Notes: generated by a model not told the origin, from the letters alone. Shown: positions 21,887-32,296, numbered from the stretch's first letter. The stretch: DNA of 64,000 nt from Rhodocyclales bacterium (GCA_026399475.1 JAPLQY010000060.1:42932-106931), one strand, 5' to 3'. Translations and numbers: made by a program.

Positions 21887-23068
21887 TTACGAAAACAGAC
21901 GCAGCGCCCGGGTACTGCCGGGGACGATGCCGCCGTCACGCATGCGTTGCTGCAGCTCGGCGGTCTTCACTCGAATCGCTTCGATCATGGCATCGGACAG
22001 CGGTGCTCGCTGCGCGTCGACGAGGACACCGCCCAGCGATGCAGCCAGTTGCCGCGCGGTGGCCAGCATGCGGTCGAAAGCCAGTGCGCCATCTGTCACG
22101 CGCGGCACATCGAGGCTCAGGGTCAGGCCATGGGTTGCCAGCGACTTGATGGACTCGGCTTCGAGTCGCTCGGCGCCAAGATTGGCCACGGTATACAGTT
22201 CGCCGCCGGCTTCATCGCGGGCACGAAACACGCCATCCGCTTCCAGCGCCAGGCCTGCCGCCTCCGCCACGCCGCGCAGCTTGGTGCCGGCGAATACCCC
22301 TCCCGAGGCTTCAACGACATGCAACACGAACTGGATGTCCACTCCGGCGCAGAATTCGTCGAGCTTGCCGGCGCGCAACACGAGTTCGCCTCGCGAAGGC
22401 AGTTCCAGGGTGGCCGCCGTCTGCTGCGCCAGTTGCTGAACTCCGTCGAAAAAGCGCGCCAGTTCCCCATCCGAAACCGGCCCGCGACGATCAACCAGTT
22501 GCAGGGCGACAGCCCATGCGCGGTAACGCCCGACCTCGTCGGCATCGACCTGCTGCCAGGCGCCATCGACATCGCTTTGGGCCAGCCAGTGCAAAGGCTT
22601 GCTCAGCGCGCCGGCCCATGCACTCTGCATGGCCCAGACGACGGGCGCCGGCAGCGGATCAACGGCGACCAGATGCAGCACGCAATCCGCCACGGCATCC
22701 GCGCATCCACCCGGCAGCGCCTGCTGTGGCGCGGGCTCCTGTTGCGCCGACTCCGATAGCGCTGGCACGTCCGTGGCAGCCGCCTCGGCAATATTCGCAG
22801 CGTCGCCCTCGTGCGAAAAATCATTGGCTTCGTCCGCAAAATGCGGTTCCTGGCGTTCCCCCGGTTCGCGGCGGATATTCCCGGCAGGCGGCACGTCCGC
22901 GCTGGTCTGCTGCTGCCCATCCAGCAGCGCATCACCCTGCCCGCCCTTGAATATCCTGTCAGCCGTCTTGCGGTGCTGGCGGTCCTGCCAGACGTTGTAG
23001 GCCCAGACACCGGCAACAGCCGCCGCACCAGCTCCGATCAAAGCGATTTGCAGTTCGCTGATTGCCAT
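21887..23068 (-). CDS. zipA: ZipA-like FtsZ-binding cell division protein
   Basis: ZipA anchors FtsZ to the inner membrane at the division site. The 393-residue protein has one N-terminal membrane helix (LQIALIGAGAAAVAGVWAYNVW), a long charged and proline/glutamine-rich linker, and a C-terminal ZipA_C-like domain (SLDVPRVTDGALAFDRMLATA ... LGGVLVDAQRAPLSDAMIE). Overall sequence is divergent, so the call rests on architecture and on the smc-zipA-ligA gene order. The ATG at 23068 is preferred over the TTG at 23074 because GGGTGG lies at a good distance from it. Confidence 0.85.
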   Translation of the reverse strand: MAISELQIALIGAGAAAVAGVWAYNVWQDRQHRKTADRIFKGGQGDALLDGQQQTSADVPPAGNIRREPGERQEPHFADEANDFSHEGDAANIAEAAATDVPALSESAQQEPAPQQALPGGCADAVADCVLHLVAVDPLPAPVVWAMQSAWAGALSKPLHWLAQSDVDGAWQQVDADEVGRYRAWAVALQLVDRRGPVSDGELARFFDGVQQLAQQTAATLELPSRGELVLRAGKLDEFCAGVDIQFVLHVVEASGGVFAGTKLRGVAEAAGLALEADGVFRARDEAGGELYTVANLGAERLEAESIKSLATHGLTLSLDVPRVTDGALAFDRMLATARQLAASLGGVLVDAQRAPLSDAMIEAIRVKTAELQQRMRDGGIVPGSTRALRLFS

Positions 23069-23107
23069 ATTCAAGCCACCCTTTTTTTGTGTCCGCTACG
23101 CAGCAAC

Positions 23108-26100
23108 TTACTCATCGGCGAGGCGCAGCGCTTCTTCGATATCGACTTCCACCACCCGCGACACGCCCTGTTCCTGCATGGTCACACCGATCAGCTGCTG
23201 GGCCATTTCCATCGCGATCTTGTTGTGCGAAATAAAGATGAACTGGGTTTGCACCGACATGCGCTTGACCATGTCGCAGAAGCGCACCGTATTCGAGTCG
23301 TCGAGCGGTGCATCGACTTCGTCGAGCATGCAGAACGGGGCCGGATTCAGCTGGAACAGAGCGAACACGAGCGCGATCGCGGTCAGCGCCTTTTCACCGC
23401 CCGAGAGCAGATGGATGGTGGTGTTCTTCTTGCCGGGCGGCTGCGCCATGATCTGGATGCCGGCATCGAGGATCTCGTCGCCGGTCAGGATCAAACGCGC
23501 TTCGCCGCCGCCGAAAAGCTGGGGAAACAGCGTGCCGAAATGCAGGTTGACCGCGTTGTAGGTCTCCTGCAACTGTTCGCGCGTCTCGCGGTCGATGCGC
23601 CGGATGGCGTCTTCCAGCGTGCCGATGGCCTCACTCAGGTCGGTCGATTGCGCATCGAGAAAGCCCTTGCGCTCCGAGGCCGTGGCAAGCTCCTCCAGCG
23701 CCGCAAGGTTGACCGGGCCAAGCGTCTCGATTTCGGCCGTGAGCCCGACAATCTCGCCTTGCAGGACATTGTCCCTGAGCTTGTCGGCCCCACCGGCGGC
23801 AAGTTCATCGGCAAAGGGCGCTTCGTCGGCCTCGGTGACCACATGCGCCTCGGCCAGACGCTCACGGAATTGCTCTTCGTTGATCTGTACCGCCTGCGCC
23901 TTGAGCCTGAGGTCATTGATTTTGTCGCGCAGCGGAACCACGCCCTGTTCGAGCTTCATGCGCTGCTCATCGAGACTGCGCAGTTCGGTGGCCGCCGTTT
24001 CGAGCACATTCCGCCGTTCGGCAAGCAGAGACTCCTTGCCCTGCTTTGCATCCAGCGCCGTGTGCAGCTGCTCCTGCAGAACGGCATCGCTGATGCCGGC
24101 CACTTCAGTGCGTGCTGCGATGGTTTCGCCGTCGATACGATGCAGCTGAGTGATTGCTGTCGACGCAGCGCGGGCATTGTCTTCCAGCTTGGACAGGCAC
24201 TCGCGCTCGGAGAAACCGGCCTCCTGGGCTTCACGCCCGAGCTGGATTTCCAGTGCCCGAGCCTCGCGCAAACCCGCATCCTTTTGCCGGTGCACGTCCA
24301 GCGCCTGCTCAAGGCGCTCGCGCACTTCGCCGAGACGCTCGCGCTGCAGTTCGCCATCGGTCTCGGCACGCTCGCGACGGGCCTGTTCGGTTTCGTCCTG
24401 ACGCAGCAGTTCAGCCAGGTCGCGGTCGATCTGCGCCGAGCGTTCTTCAAAACGAGCCTGCGCCTGCGTCAGCTTCAGGGCTTCCACCTGCGCCGCATGA
24501 AATGCCTGCTGCGCCTCCTGCATTGCACGCCGGGCAGCGCTTAGCTGACCCTGGGCTTCCGCCAGTTGCTGCTCTGCACTGCCCTGCACTTCGCGCGCTG
24601 CATCCTCGGCCGCAGCGCGCACCGCCAGCAAGCCGGCGAGCTCGTCGATCTCGCGCTGGCGTTCGATGACGCCGTGGGTTTTCGCATCCGGCACATACAA
24701 CGTGAGGCCGGCGGGGGTCAGCAGATGACCGGCACGGGAGACGCGCTGTCCGCTGGCCAGCGGCAATTCGGTCGCCAGATCGTCGGCAACGGAGACGCCG
24801 GCAAGCCATTCATCGAGCACGCCCGACCAGCGCGGATCGTCGCAGCGCACCTGCCACAGGGGTTTGGCATCGGCCAGATGGTGCGCCTTGAGCCAGTCGC
24901 CGATCTCCCCGCTTTGTGCAACCCTGGCTTGCAACTGCGCCAGCGCATCATGCCGGGCGCGGGTTTCGGTCAGGCTGCGATGGGCCGCCTGCAGGGCTTC
25001 GCGGGCCGAGCGCAGCCGCGCCTCGGCTTCCGGCACCGAGGTCTGCAGCGTCGCCAAACGCTCCTGCGCGGCGGCAAGCGCTGCCTCGGCAACGGTTTCC
25101 TTTTCCTGCGAAGCGGCCAGCAATGCCGGATCGGGCGCACCCAGGGCTTGGCGATCCTGCTCCAGCCTGCTGCGGCGCTGCACCAGGTTGTCCAGCGCAC
25201 GCAGGGCGTGCCCCTTGTCGGCCTCGGCCAGACGCAGCGCCTGCTCGGCTTCGCTCAAACTGCGCCGCGCCTCGGTCACGTCGCTGCCGGCAGCCTGTAC
25301 GGCCTCCTCGGCATCAGGCAGACGGGCGGCGGCTTCCTCATGGCGGGCCGTGGCGGTAGCAGAACGGGTGCGCGAATTCTCCAGCAGCAGGTTCCAGCGC
25401 GCTTCGTCCTCGGCCAACTGTCCGTGCTGCGCACGCCAATGGGTCTCTTCGGCACCCAGCTGGTTCAGGCGAGCTTCCAGCCGCGAGCGCGAATCGCGCA
25501 GATGGCCGATTTCCGACTCAAGGCGGCTGACTTCGGTGTTGGCCGCGAACATCTCGGCCTGCGCCGCATGCAAGGCATCCGACGCCGAATAATGGCTCTC
25601 GCGCGCATGTTCGACGCGCGCCTCAATTTCACGCAACTGCGCGGTTTCGGCTTCGACGCGATTGATGGCTTCTTCGACCTGGCGCGCCAGCCGCTGGCTG
25701 TCGTTCCTTGCGTCGTTGCGTTTCTTCAGCCACAGCAGGGTCTGCTTGCGCGACACCTGCTGGTGCAGGTCGCGATACTGCTGTGCAACGGTGGCTTGCG
25801 TCTGCAAATGGCCGACCTGCGTTTCCAGCTCGTTGCGAATGTCATCGACGCGGGCGATGTTCTCGCGGGCGTCTTCGAGGCGGTGTTCGGTTTCCTTGCG
25901 GCGTTCCTTGTACTTGGTGACGCCGGCCGCTTCTTCGAGGAAAAAGCGCAGCTCGTCGGGCTTGGCTTCGACGATGCGCGAGATCATGCCCTGGCCGATG
26001 ATGGCATAGGCGCGCGGGCCGAGGCCGGTGCCGAGGAAGAGGTCGATCACGTCACGCCGGCGGACGTGCAGATTGTTGATGTAGTAGCTTGAATTGCCCT

Positions 26101-26428
26101 CACGGTCGAGCACGCGCTTGACCGTGATTTCGGCGTATTGGCTCCACTGGCCGGCAGCGCGGCCCTCGGCGTTGTCGAAAAACAGCTCGACGCTGGCGCG
26201 GCTGACTTCCTTGCGGTTGCCGGAGCCCTTGAAAATCACGTCCTGGATCGACTCGCCGCGCAGTTCGGAGGCCTTGGACTCGCCCAGCACCCAGCGCACG
26301 GCGTCGATGATGTTCGACTTGCCGCAACCATTGGGGCCGACCACGCCTGCCAACTGGCCGGGAAAAAGCACGGTGGTGGGCTCGACAAAGGACTTGAAGC
26401 CCGAAAGTTTCAGCTTGTTTAAACGCAC
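23108..26428 (-). CDS. smc: Chromosome segregation protein SMC
   Basis: SMC condenses and segregates the chromosome. The protein has 1106 residues from a GTG at 26428; the track start adds 36 unlikely residues. It shows an N-terminal ATPase half ([11 protein letters not shown], Walker [15 protein letters not shown]), long coiled coils, a hinge near the middle (around [14 protein letters not shown] to [16 protein letters not shown]), a second coiled-coil arm, and the C-terminal half with [18 protein letters not shown] and Walker [14 protein letters not shown]. It is slightly shorter than typical bacterial SMC (about 1170). It is first in the smc-zipA-ligA-galU-hpt run. Confidence 0.97.
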   Translation of the reverse strand: MRLNKLKLSGFKSFVEPTTVLFPGQLAGVVGPNGCGKSNIIDAVRWVLGESKASELRGESIQDVIFKGSGNRKEVSRASVELFFDNAEGRAAGQWSQYAEITVKRVLDREGNSSYYINNLHVRRRDVIDLFLGTGLGPRAYAIIGQGMISRIVEAKPDELRFFLEEAAGVTKYKERRKETEHRLEDARENIARVDDIRNELETQVGHLQTQATVAQQYRDLHQQVSRKQTLLWLKKRNDARNDSQRLARQVEEAINRVEAETAQLREIEARVEHARESHYSASDALHAAQAEMFAANTEVSRLESEIGHLRDSRSRLEARLNQLGAEETHWRAQHGQLAEDEARWNLLLENSRTRSATATARHEEAAARLPDAEEAVQAAGSDVTEARRSLSEAEQALRLAEADKGHALRALDNLVQRRSRLEQDRQALGAPDPALLAASQEKETVAEAALAAAQERLATLQTSVPEAEARLRSAREALQAAHRSLTETRARHDALAQLQARVAQSGEIGDWLKAHHLADAKPLWQVRCDDPRWSGVLDEWLAGVSVADDLATELPLASGQRVSRAGHLLTPAGLTLYVPDAKTHGVIERQREIDELAGLLAVRAAAEDAAREVQGSAEQQLAEAQGQLSAARRAMQEAQQAFHAAQVEALKLTQAQARFEERSAQIDRDLAELLRQDETEQARRERAETDGELQRERLGEVRERLEQALDVHRQKDAGLREARALEIQLGREAQEAGFSERECLSKLEDNARAASTAITQLHRIDGETIAARTEVAGISDAVLQEQLHTALDAKQGKESLLAERRNVLETAATELRSLDEQRMKLEQGVVPLRDKINDLRLKAQAVQINEEQFRERLAEAHVVTEADEAPFADELAAGGADKLRDNVLQGEIVGLTAEIETLGPVNLAALEELATASERKGFLDAQSTDLSEAIGTLEDAIRRIDRETREQLQETYNAVNLHFGTLFPQLFGGGEARLILTGDEILDAGIQIMAQPPGKKNTTIHLLSGGEKALTAIALVFALFQLNPAPFCMLDEVDAPLDDSNTVRFCDMVKRMSVQTQFIFISHNKIAMEMAQQLIGVTMQEQGVSRVVEVDIEEALRLADE

Positions 26429-26479
26429 GAGGGATGAACCGGAAAAATGAGGGCAAAAGTACAGCTCTGGAGCCGGGCC

Positions 26480-26487
26480 ATTATAAT
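26480..26487. promoter_or_regulatory. Palindromic ATTATAAT between smc and queF
   Basis: ATTATAAT is its own reverse complement and supplies a consensus TATAAT on both strands: at 26482-26487 for queF and at 26485-26480 for smc. The distances to the two starts are 34 and 52 bases. No clear -35 is seen for either gene. Confidence 0.45.
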
Positions 26488-26520
26488 CGGTCCCGACCCT
26501 CTTACCCGCAATCACACAGC

Positions 26521-26952
26521 ATGCCAAACCCAGCAAAACAAGCCCGCGCCAAGTCGCTGGAGACCTTCCCCAACCCCGCGCCGCACCGGGATTACCAGAT
26601 CCGCATGGAAATCCCGGAGTTCACCTGCCTCTGCCCCAAGACCGGGCAGCCGGATTTTGCCGTGCTGACGCTCGATTACATCGCCGACAAGGTCTGTGTC
26701 GAGCTGAAAAGCCTCAAGCTCTACATCTGGAGTTTTCGCGACGAAGGCCATTTCCACGAAGATGTCGCCAATCGCATCCTCGACGATCTGGCCCGGGCTG
26801 CCCGGCCGCGCTTCATGCGCCTCACCGCACGTTTCTACGTGCGCGGCGGGATTTTTACCAACGTGGTCGCGGAACACCGCAAGAAGGGCTGGAAGCCCTC
26901 CGCCAGAATTGAACTGGCGGAGTTTACGGCGCAGTCGAACACGCGCGGTTGA
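26521..26952 (+). CDS. queF: NADPH-dependent 7-cyano-7-deazaguanine reductase
   Basis: QueF reduces preQ0 to preQ1 in queuosine synthesis. The 143-residue protein is the short (single-domain) type. The active-site segment [13 protein letters not shown] contains the catalytic Cys38 and, seven residues later, Asp45. The substrate-binding stretch [22 protein letters not shown] is complete. The ATG at 26521 gives the family N-terminus; the longer track start at 26434 overlaps the smc leader and is unlikely. No preQ1 riboswitch is seen in the short leader. Confidence 0.96.
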   Translation: MPNPAKQARAKSLETFPNPAPHRDYQIRMEIPEFTCLCPKTGQPDFAVLTLDYIADKVCVELKSLKLYIWSFRDEGHFHEDVANRILDDLARAARPRFMRLTARFYVRGGIFTNVVAEHRKKGWKPSARIELAEFTAQSNTRG

Positions 26953-26979
26953 GGCGGCCGCTGAGCGCCGGGCGCGTCC

Positions 26980-28119
26980 CTATTTGAGCAACTTCCAGTC
27001 GCCGTTCTCGACGATGGCCATGATGGCGGCGCGGCCATCGAAACCGTTGTGATCCTTGGCCGACATGTTGAACACGCCATGCACCGCCGGAAGCTCCTTC
27101 ACATTTTCAAGCGCATCGCGCAAGGCAACACGAAACTCGACGGTGCCGGGCTTGGCCTTCTTCAGCGCTTCAGGCACGGCGCGATTCAGCAGCAGATAGG
27201 CATCCCAGCCATGGCCGCCGAAGGTGGATCGGCTGTTGACGCCATGGGCGGCTTCATAGAGCTTGACGTATTCCAGCGCCGGCTTCTTCGACGGATGGCT
27301 GTCCGCAAGGTGCTCGGCCAGCAGCATCGGTCCTACCGGAAATATCGTGCCCTCGACGTTCTTGCCGCCGACACGCAGGAAATCGCGATTGGCGATGCCG
27401 TGCGTCTGGTAGAACTTGCCCTTGTAGCCCCGTTCGATCAACGTTGCTTGCGGCAGCACAGCCGGCGTCCCCGAACCCGCAATGAGAATCGCGTCCGGAT
27501 TGGCGGCGACCAATTTGAGCGCCTGCCCGGTGACGCTGGTGTCATTGCGCTGGTAGCTCTCCGTCGCAACAATCTTGATGCCCCTGGCTTCCGCGGCGCC
27601 CTGCATTGCCTTCAGCCAGAGCTGTCCGTAGGGATCGGCGTAGCCGATGAAGCCCATGGTCTTGACGTTGTTGGCCGTCATGTGCGCTGCAATCGCAATG
27701 GCCATCTGGTTGAAGTTTTGCGGCGTGATGAATACCCAGGGCGCCTTGTCTGCGGCAGGCGCAAACGGAGCCATCGATATCTGTGGCGTTTTGGTTTCAA
27801 ACGCAACTTCAAGAATGGCTATCGAGGTGGGAGTTGCTGTCGAACCGATGATCGCATCGACCTTGTCCTCGCCGGTCAACTTGCGGGCATTCTTTACCGC
27901 CGTGCTGGGGTCGGTGGCATCGTCGAGCACGATGTACTTGACTTTTTCGCCACCAATCGTCTGCGGCAGCAGGGCAAAGGTCTGCTTCTCCGGAATGCCC
28001 AGCGACGCCGCCGGGCCGGTGGCCGAAACACTGACCCCGATGGTGACGTCGGCCCAGGCCGAACTGGCTGCCAGAACCAGGGCCAGCGCAGGTACCCATA
28101 CGAGTTTGTTCACTTTCAT
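26980..28119 (-). CDS. Periplasmic branched-chain amino acid-type binding protein (orphan)
   Basis: This 379-residue protein has a signal peptide (MKVNKLVWVPALALVLAASSAWA) and the type I periplasmic binding fold of the LivJ/LivK family (TIGVSVSATGPAASLGIPEKQ, DDATDPSTAVKNARKL, HGIANRDFLRVGGKNVEGT). It would capture a small amino acid or organic acid for an ABC importer. No permease or ATPase gene is adjacent, so it may feed the livGFKHM system about 8 kb away or another transporter. The ATG at 28119 follows AGGAGGAGAC, an excellent ribosome site. It is convergent with queF. Confidence 0.92.
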   Translation of the reverse strand: MKVNKLVWVPALALVLAASSAWADVTIGVSVSATGPAASLGIPEKQTFALLPQTIGGEKVKYIVLDDATDPSTAVKNARKLTGEDKVDAIIGSTATPTSIAILEVAFETKTPQISMAPFAPAADKAPWVFITPQNFNQMAIAIAAHMTANNVKTMGFIGYADPYGQLWLKAMQGAAEARGIKIVATESYQRNDTSVTGQALKLVAANPDAILIAGSGTPAVLPQATLIERGYKGKFYQTHGIANRDFLRVGGKNVEGTIFPVGPMLLAEHLADSHPSKKPALEYVKLYEAAHGVNSRSTFGGHGWDAYLLLNRAVPEALKKAKPGTVEFRVALRDALENVKELPAVHGVFNMSAKDHNGFDGRAAIMAIVENGDWKLLK

Positions 28120-28249
28120 GTCTCCTCCTGTTTTTGATATTTGGTGTTCGCCGACCAATCTTATCGCCTTTCACCTTCGCCTGCCTTGATCGACCTGCCG
28201 AGCCATCTTGCCGGATGATCGCTTGACCGCTGGCAGGCTCCCGAGACGC

Positions 28250-28882
28250 CTATCGTCCCGTCGTTGCCAGGTGCAGGGCCAGGCCGATGAAGATCGTCCC
28301 GGCACAGCGATCGAGCCAGACAGCAAGCTGTGGTTGTCGCTGCAAGCGCGCACCGATGCTGCCGGCGGACCAGCCGAGACTGCCGAAAATCAGCACCGTC
28401 TGCATTGCGAACAACGCACCCAGCAGCAACATCTGCGGCCACACCGCACCACGTGACTGATCGACGAACTGCGGCAGGAAGGCGATGAAGAACAAGGCCA
28501 CCTTCGGATTGATCACGTTGGCGATAAAGCCGCGACGCAGATGCGCGCCGATCGGCTCCTCGCTACCGTGATCGAGCGCGATGAGCGCCATTTTCCCGGC
28601 CTTGAGCCATGCCTGGACGCCGACATAAGCCAGATAGGCGGCGCCGGCCATTTTGAGGGTCGTAAATGTCGCTTCCGAGGCCAGCACCACGGCACCGATG
28701 CCCAATGTCGCCCACAGCGTATGCGTAAAGCAGCCCAGGGCGCAGCCAAGGCCAAAGCCGATCCCGGCGGAACGGCCGCGACTGATGCCCACGGACAGCA
28801 CCATCAGGTTGTCGGGACCCGGCGCGACGGTGATCAGCGCGGAGGCGGCAAGGAAAGCCAGCAGGACTTCTGTTGAGATCAT
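28250..28882 (-). CDS. LysE-family exporter
   Basis: This 210-residue inner-membrane protein belongs to the LysE/RhtB translocator family, which exports amino acids and related small molecules. The family N-terminus (LITVAPGPDNLMVLSVGISRGR) and the segment GFIANVINPKVALFFIAFLPQF are clear, and about six membrane segments are present. The ATG directly follows the stop of the MFS gene. The substrate is unknown. It ends a run of genes for semialdehyde metabolism and export. Confidence 0.92.
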   Translation of the reverse strand: MISTEVLLAFLAASALITVAPGPDNLMVLSVGISRGRSAGIGFGLGCALGCFTHTLWATLGIGAVVLASEATFTTLKMAGAAYLAYVGVQAWLKAGKMALIALDHGSEEPIGAHLRRGFIANVINPKVALFFIAFLPQFVDQSRGAVWPQMLLLGALFAMQTVLIFGSLGWSAGSIGARLQRQPQLAVWLDRCAGTIFIGLALHLATTGR

Positions 28883-30100
28883 TTAGCATTTCACCGATTG
28901 GCGCAGGCGTCCGGCACGCAGCAACAGCCAGACGCAGAGGGCGAGCAGTATCGCAGATTCGCCGAGCAAGGTGGCGGGAGCGCTGCTCAGCGCGGCGATG
29001 CCACCGGCGATCAGTCCGCCGACCGCATCGAGACCGAAACGGATGCTGGAAAAGAACGAGACGATCCGACCGCGCAAGCGATCCGGCGCGATGGTCTGCA
29101 TCACCGTATTGATGCCGACATTGGCGCCGGAAATGCCGAAACCCAGCGCCGCCAGTGCCGGCAGGGCAATTGCCAGACGGGTCGCCAGCGGGAAAATGAG
29201 CAGCGCCAGCGCCGCCAGCACCACGCAGGAGATCGCCAGATTCAGGCTGCCGCGCACCGACTTGCGCGTCGCCAGCATCAGCGTCGCGACGAAGGCGCCG
29301 CAACCGGCGGCACCCCACAGGAGGCCCAGGGTGCGCGCATCGCCGTTGAAAACTTCCCTGGCGAATACCGGCAGCAGCACGGCATAGGCCGAGGCGGTTA
29401 CATTGAGCAGTGCCAGCACGATCAGCAGCGTGCGTATCGGCCAGGTGTCCAAGGCATAACGCACGCCCTCCCTGAAGACCTGAGCGACGCTGCCGCCGGC
29501 CTTGACGTTGGTCGCCAGGCGCATGGCGGCCACGCCCCACAGCAGCGCCATGTAGGAAAAGGCATTGAGCAGGAAGCAGGCCGCCTCGGACATGAAGCCC
29601 AGCATCAATCCGGCAATCGGCGGGCCGACAAAGCGACCGAGGTTGAACAACATCGCATTCAGCGCCAGCGCATTCGGCAGGTCTTCGCGGCCGCCGACCA
29701 TGGCCGGAATCAGCGACTGGCGCAGCGGCGTGTCGAAGGCGTTGAGCACACCGAGGGACAGCGACATGACGATGATCAGCGCCGGCCCGATCAGGCCAAA
29801 CCAGGTCAGCGCCGCCAGCACGCCGGCCTGGATGAACAGCAGGACCTGCACCTGCATCAGCAGCCGGCGCCGGTCATGCCGGTCTATCCAGGCTCCGGCC
29901 AGCGGCCCCACCACCAGCATCGGCGCCAGCGCAGCAAAGGCAACCAGACCCAGCAGTGCCGCCGAGCCGGTCAGGCGATACACCAGCCAGGCCAGCGCGA
30001 CCTGCTGTATCCATGAACCGAGGATGGAAACTCCCTGACCGAAAAAGTACAGCCGGAACGGACGATGTTCCAGCGCCCGCATTGACGCGGGAAGATTCAC
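28883..30100 (-). CDS. MFS transporter, EntS-like
   Basis: This 405-residue protein of about twelve membrane segments belongs to the major facilitator superfamily, in the EntS-like (MFS_3) branch. The N-terminus HRPFRLYFFGQGVSILGSWIQQVALAWLVYRLTGSA is typical, as is the GPLAGAWIDRHDRRRLL loop. The GTG start at 30100 overlaps the gabD stop (GTGA), so the two are coupled. Such proteins usually export siderophores, drugs or metabolites; the substrate here is unknown. Confidence 0.9.
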   Translation of the reverse strand: MNLPASMRALEHRPFRLYFFGQGVSILGSWIQQVALAWLVYRLTGSAALLGLVAFAALAPMLVVGPLAGAWIDRHDRRRLLMQVQVLLFIQAGVLAALTWFGLIGPALIIVMSLSLGVLNAFDTPLRQSLIPAMVGGREDLPNALALNAMLFNLGRFVGPPIAGLMLGFMSEAACFLLNAFSYMALLWGVAAMRLATNVKAGGSVAQVFREGVRYALDTWPIRTLLIVLALLNVTASAYAVLLPVFAREVFNGDARTLGLLWGAAGCGAFVATLMLATRKSVRGSLNLAISCVVLAALALLIFPLATRLAIALPALAALGFGISGANVGINTVMQTIAPDRLRGRIVSFFSSIRFGLDAVGGLIAGGIAALSSAPATLLGESAILLALCVWLLLRAGRLRQSVKC

Positions 30101-31539
30101 AGGCCGGCCATGGCCAGGTACTTGATCTCCAGATATTCCTCGATGCCGTACTTCGAGCCTTCGCGCCCCAGGCCCGATTGCTTGACGCCGCCAAAGGGCG
30201 CGACCTCGTTGGAGATCATGCCCGAGTTGATGCCGACCATGCCGTAGTCCAGCGCCTCGCCGACACGCCAGGCGCGGGCTATGTCGCGGGTATAGAAATA
30301 GGCGGCCAGGCCGAACTCGGTATCGTTGGCCATGCGCACCGCTTCGGCTTCATCCCTGAAGCTGAAGATCGGCGCCACCGGACCGAAGATCTCCTCGCGC
30401 GCCAGACGCATCGCCGGCGTTGCGCCGGACAGCACGGTCGGCTCGTAAAACGTGCCGCCGCGCGTGTGGCGCTTGCCGCCGCAGAGTACCTTGGCGCCCT
30501 TCGCCACCGCATCCGCGAGCAGCTCCTCGACCTTGGCGAGCCCCGCCGCATCGATCAGCGGCCCCTGTGTCACGCCCTCCTCCAGCCCGCTGCCGACCTT
30601 GAGTCCGCCCACCGCGGCAGCGAGCTTCTGCGCAAAGGCCTCGCGCACGCCCTCCTGCACCAGGAAGCGATTGGTGCAGACGCAGGTCTGCCCGGTGTTG
30701 CGATACTTGGAGAGCACCGCGCCGGCCACTGCCGCGTCGAGGTCGGCATCGTCGAAAACGATGAAGGGCGCATTGCCGCCGAGTTCCAGCGACATCTTCT
30801 TGATCGTCGGCGCGCACTGGGCCATCAGCAGCCGGCCGACCTCGGTGGAGCCGGTGAAGGACAGCTTCAGCACCCTCGGATTCGAGGTCAGTTCGCCGCC
30901 GATGGCGACGGGTTCGCCCGTCACGATGTTGAGCACACCGGGCGGAATGCCGGCCTGCTGCCCCAGCCAGGCCAGCGCCAGGGCCGAGAGCGGCGTCTGC
31001 TCGGCCGGCTTGACCACCATGGTGCAACCGGCCGCCAGCGCCGGAGCGACCTTGCGCGTGATCATCGCCGCCGGGAAATTCCACGGCGTGATCGCGGCGC
31101 AAACGCCGACCGGCTGCTTCAGCACGATCAGCCGGCGGTCGGCCAGCGGCGAGAGAATCACCTCGCCATACACGCGGCGCGCCTCCTCGGCGAACCACTC
31201 GATGAACGACGCGGCGTAGGCGATCTCGCCGCGCGCTTCCGCCAGCGGCTTGCCCTGCTCCAGCGTCATCAGCTGCGCCAGGTCTTCCTGGTTCGCCATC
31301 ATCAGTTCGAACCAGCGGCGCAGGATCTTCGCCCGCTCGGCCGCCGTCTTCGCCCGCCACGGCTGGAAAGCGGCCTGCGCCGCATCGATCGCGCGGCGAG
31401 TTTCGGCGGCGCCGAAACTCGGCACCGAGCCGACCAATTCGCCGTTGGCCGGGTTGCGCACTTCGATGCTGGCGCCGCTGGCCGGCAGCCATTCGCCATT
31501 GATCAGGCAGGTATTGCGCATGAGTTCGGGGTTCTTCAT
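30097..31539 (-). CDS. gabD: Succinate-semialdehyde dehydrogenase
   Basis: This 480-residue NAD(P)-dependent aldehyde dehydrogenase most closely fits GabD, which oxidises succinic semialdehyde to succinate. Motifs in order are the cofactor region ITPWNFPAAMITRKVAPALAAGC, FTGSTEVGRLL, the general base in LELGGNAPFIVFDDAD, the catalytic Cys in GQTCVCTNRFL, and EEIFGPVAPIFSF near the end. Glutarate-semialdehyde dehydrogenase is a possible alternative. The neighbouring HpaI aldolase releases succinic semialdehyde in its known reaction, which supports the assignment. Confidence 0.92.
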   Translation of the reverse strand: MKNPELMRNTCLINGEWLPASGASIEVRNPANGELVGSVPSFGAAETRRAIDAAQAAFQPWRAKTAAERAKILRRWFELMMANQEDLAQLMTLEQGKPLAEARGEIAYAASFIEWFAEEARRVYGEVILSPLADRRLIVLKQPVGVCAAITPWNFPAAMITRKVAPALAAGCTMVVKPAEQTPLSALALAWLGQQAGIPPGVLNIVTGEPVAIGGELTSNPRVLKLSFTGSTEVGRLLMAQCAPTIKKMSLELGGNAPFIVFDDADLDAAVAGAVLSKYRNTGQTCVCTNRFLVQEGVREAFAQKLAAAVGGLKVGSGLEEGVTQGPLIDAAGLAKVEELLADAVAKGAKVLCGGKRHTRGGTFYEPTVLSGATPAMRLAREEIFGPVAPIFSFRDEAEAVRMANDTEFGLAAYFYTRDIARAWRVGEALDYGMVGINSGMISNEVAPFGGVKQSGLGREGSKYGIEEYLEIKYLAMAGL

Positions 31540-31655
31540 GAGAAGCTTTCAAGGGTTCTGGACAGGGGCGGATTCTGCCGCATTGCGGCGCACAGTGCTG
31601 CGGGACTGCGATTCATGCATCCGCAAACAATCGCCATGCTGTCCCGTCGAGTTGC

Positions 31656-32246
31656 TCAGAGGATTTGCGCGGCTTCGGCGAACGCGAGGCGCGGCCCGCG
31701 CGGCTGGGCCTTGGTCAAGTCGCCGTAGCCGAGGTTGGCAATGAAGTTGCTGCGCACGCGACCGCCGGGGAAGAATTCGGCATCGAGCTTCGCCGCATCG
31801 AAGCCCGACATCGGCCCCACGGACAGGCCCAGTGCGCGGGCGGCGAGGATCAGGTAGGCCCCCTGCAGCGAGCTGTTGCGAAAGGCCGTGACCTCGGTCA
31901 ACAACGCGTTGGCGTCGAACAGAGGCTTGGCGTTGTAGGCCGGAAACTGGTCGGGCAGGCGCGCGGCGAAGTCGAGGTCCTGGGCCACGATTACGGTGAC
32001 GGGTGCGGCCAGCGTCTTCTCCAGGTTGGAGGCCATCAGTGTCGGCGCCAGGCGCGCTTTCGCCTCTTTCGAGCGCAGGAAAACATAGCGCGCGGGCTGG
32101 GCATTGAAGGCCGTGGGCCCCCATTTGAGCAGGTCGTACAAGTCCTTGAGCGTCTGATCGGTGACCGGCTGTGCGGTGAAGGCATGCAGTGAGCGGGCGT
32201 TGCGGAAGAGTTGATCGAAGGCGGAATCAGCTAGCGGCGTGTGCAT
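31656..32246 (-). CDS. RutE-like nitroreductase family protein
   Basis: This 196-residue flavoprotein of the nitroreductase superfamily is closest to RutE, the malonic semialdehyde reductase (FRNARSLHAFTAQPVTDQTLKDLYDLLKWGPTAFNAQPARYVF; later NSSLQGAYLILAARALGLSVGPMSGFD). It would use FMN and NAD(P)H. Without the rest of a rut pyrimidine operon, the substrate may be another small semialdehyde, which fits the neighbouring aldolase and dehydrogenase. The start follows AAAGGACATTCCG. Confidence 0.88.
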   Translation of the reverse strand: MHTPLADSAFDQLFRNARSLHAFTAQPVTDQTLKDLYDLLKWGPTAFNAQPARYVFLRSKEAKARLAPTLMASNLEKTLAAPVTVIVAQDLDFAARLPDQFPAYNAKPLFDANALLTEVTAFRNSSLQGAYLILAARALGLSVGPMSGFDAAKLDAEFFPGGRVRSNFIANLGYGDLTKAQPRGPRLAFAEAAQIL

Positions 32247-32296
32247 CGGAATGTCCTTTCTGATGGTTGATTTTTATGGTGTCGGGAAACCCGGAT

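Noticed and set aside
22811-24544. 577-residue plus-strand ORF opposite zipA and smc
   Set aside because: It is antisense to the smc coiled-coil region; the many Leu/Arg residues come from the reverse reading of coiled-coil codons.
26434-26520. Upstream start for queF
   Set aside because: The ATG at 26521 gives the usual QueF N-terminus. The longer version would overlap the smc-queF promoter region.
26488-26520. preQ1 riboswitch ahead of queF
   Set aside because: The leader is too short and lacks a recognisable preQ1 aptamer pattern.
31540-31655. Gene or terminator between gabD and the nitroreductase gene
   Set aside because: Only a weak GCCGC-ATT-GCGGC stem is present, with no T-tract and no ORF with a ribosome site.
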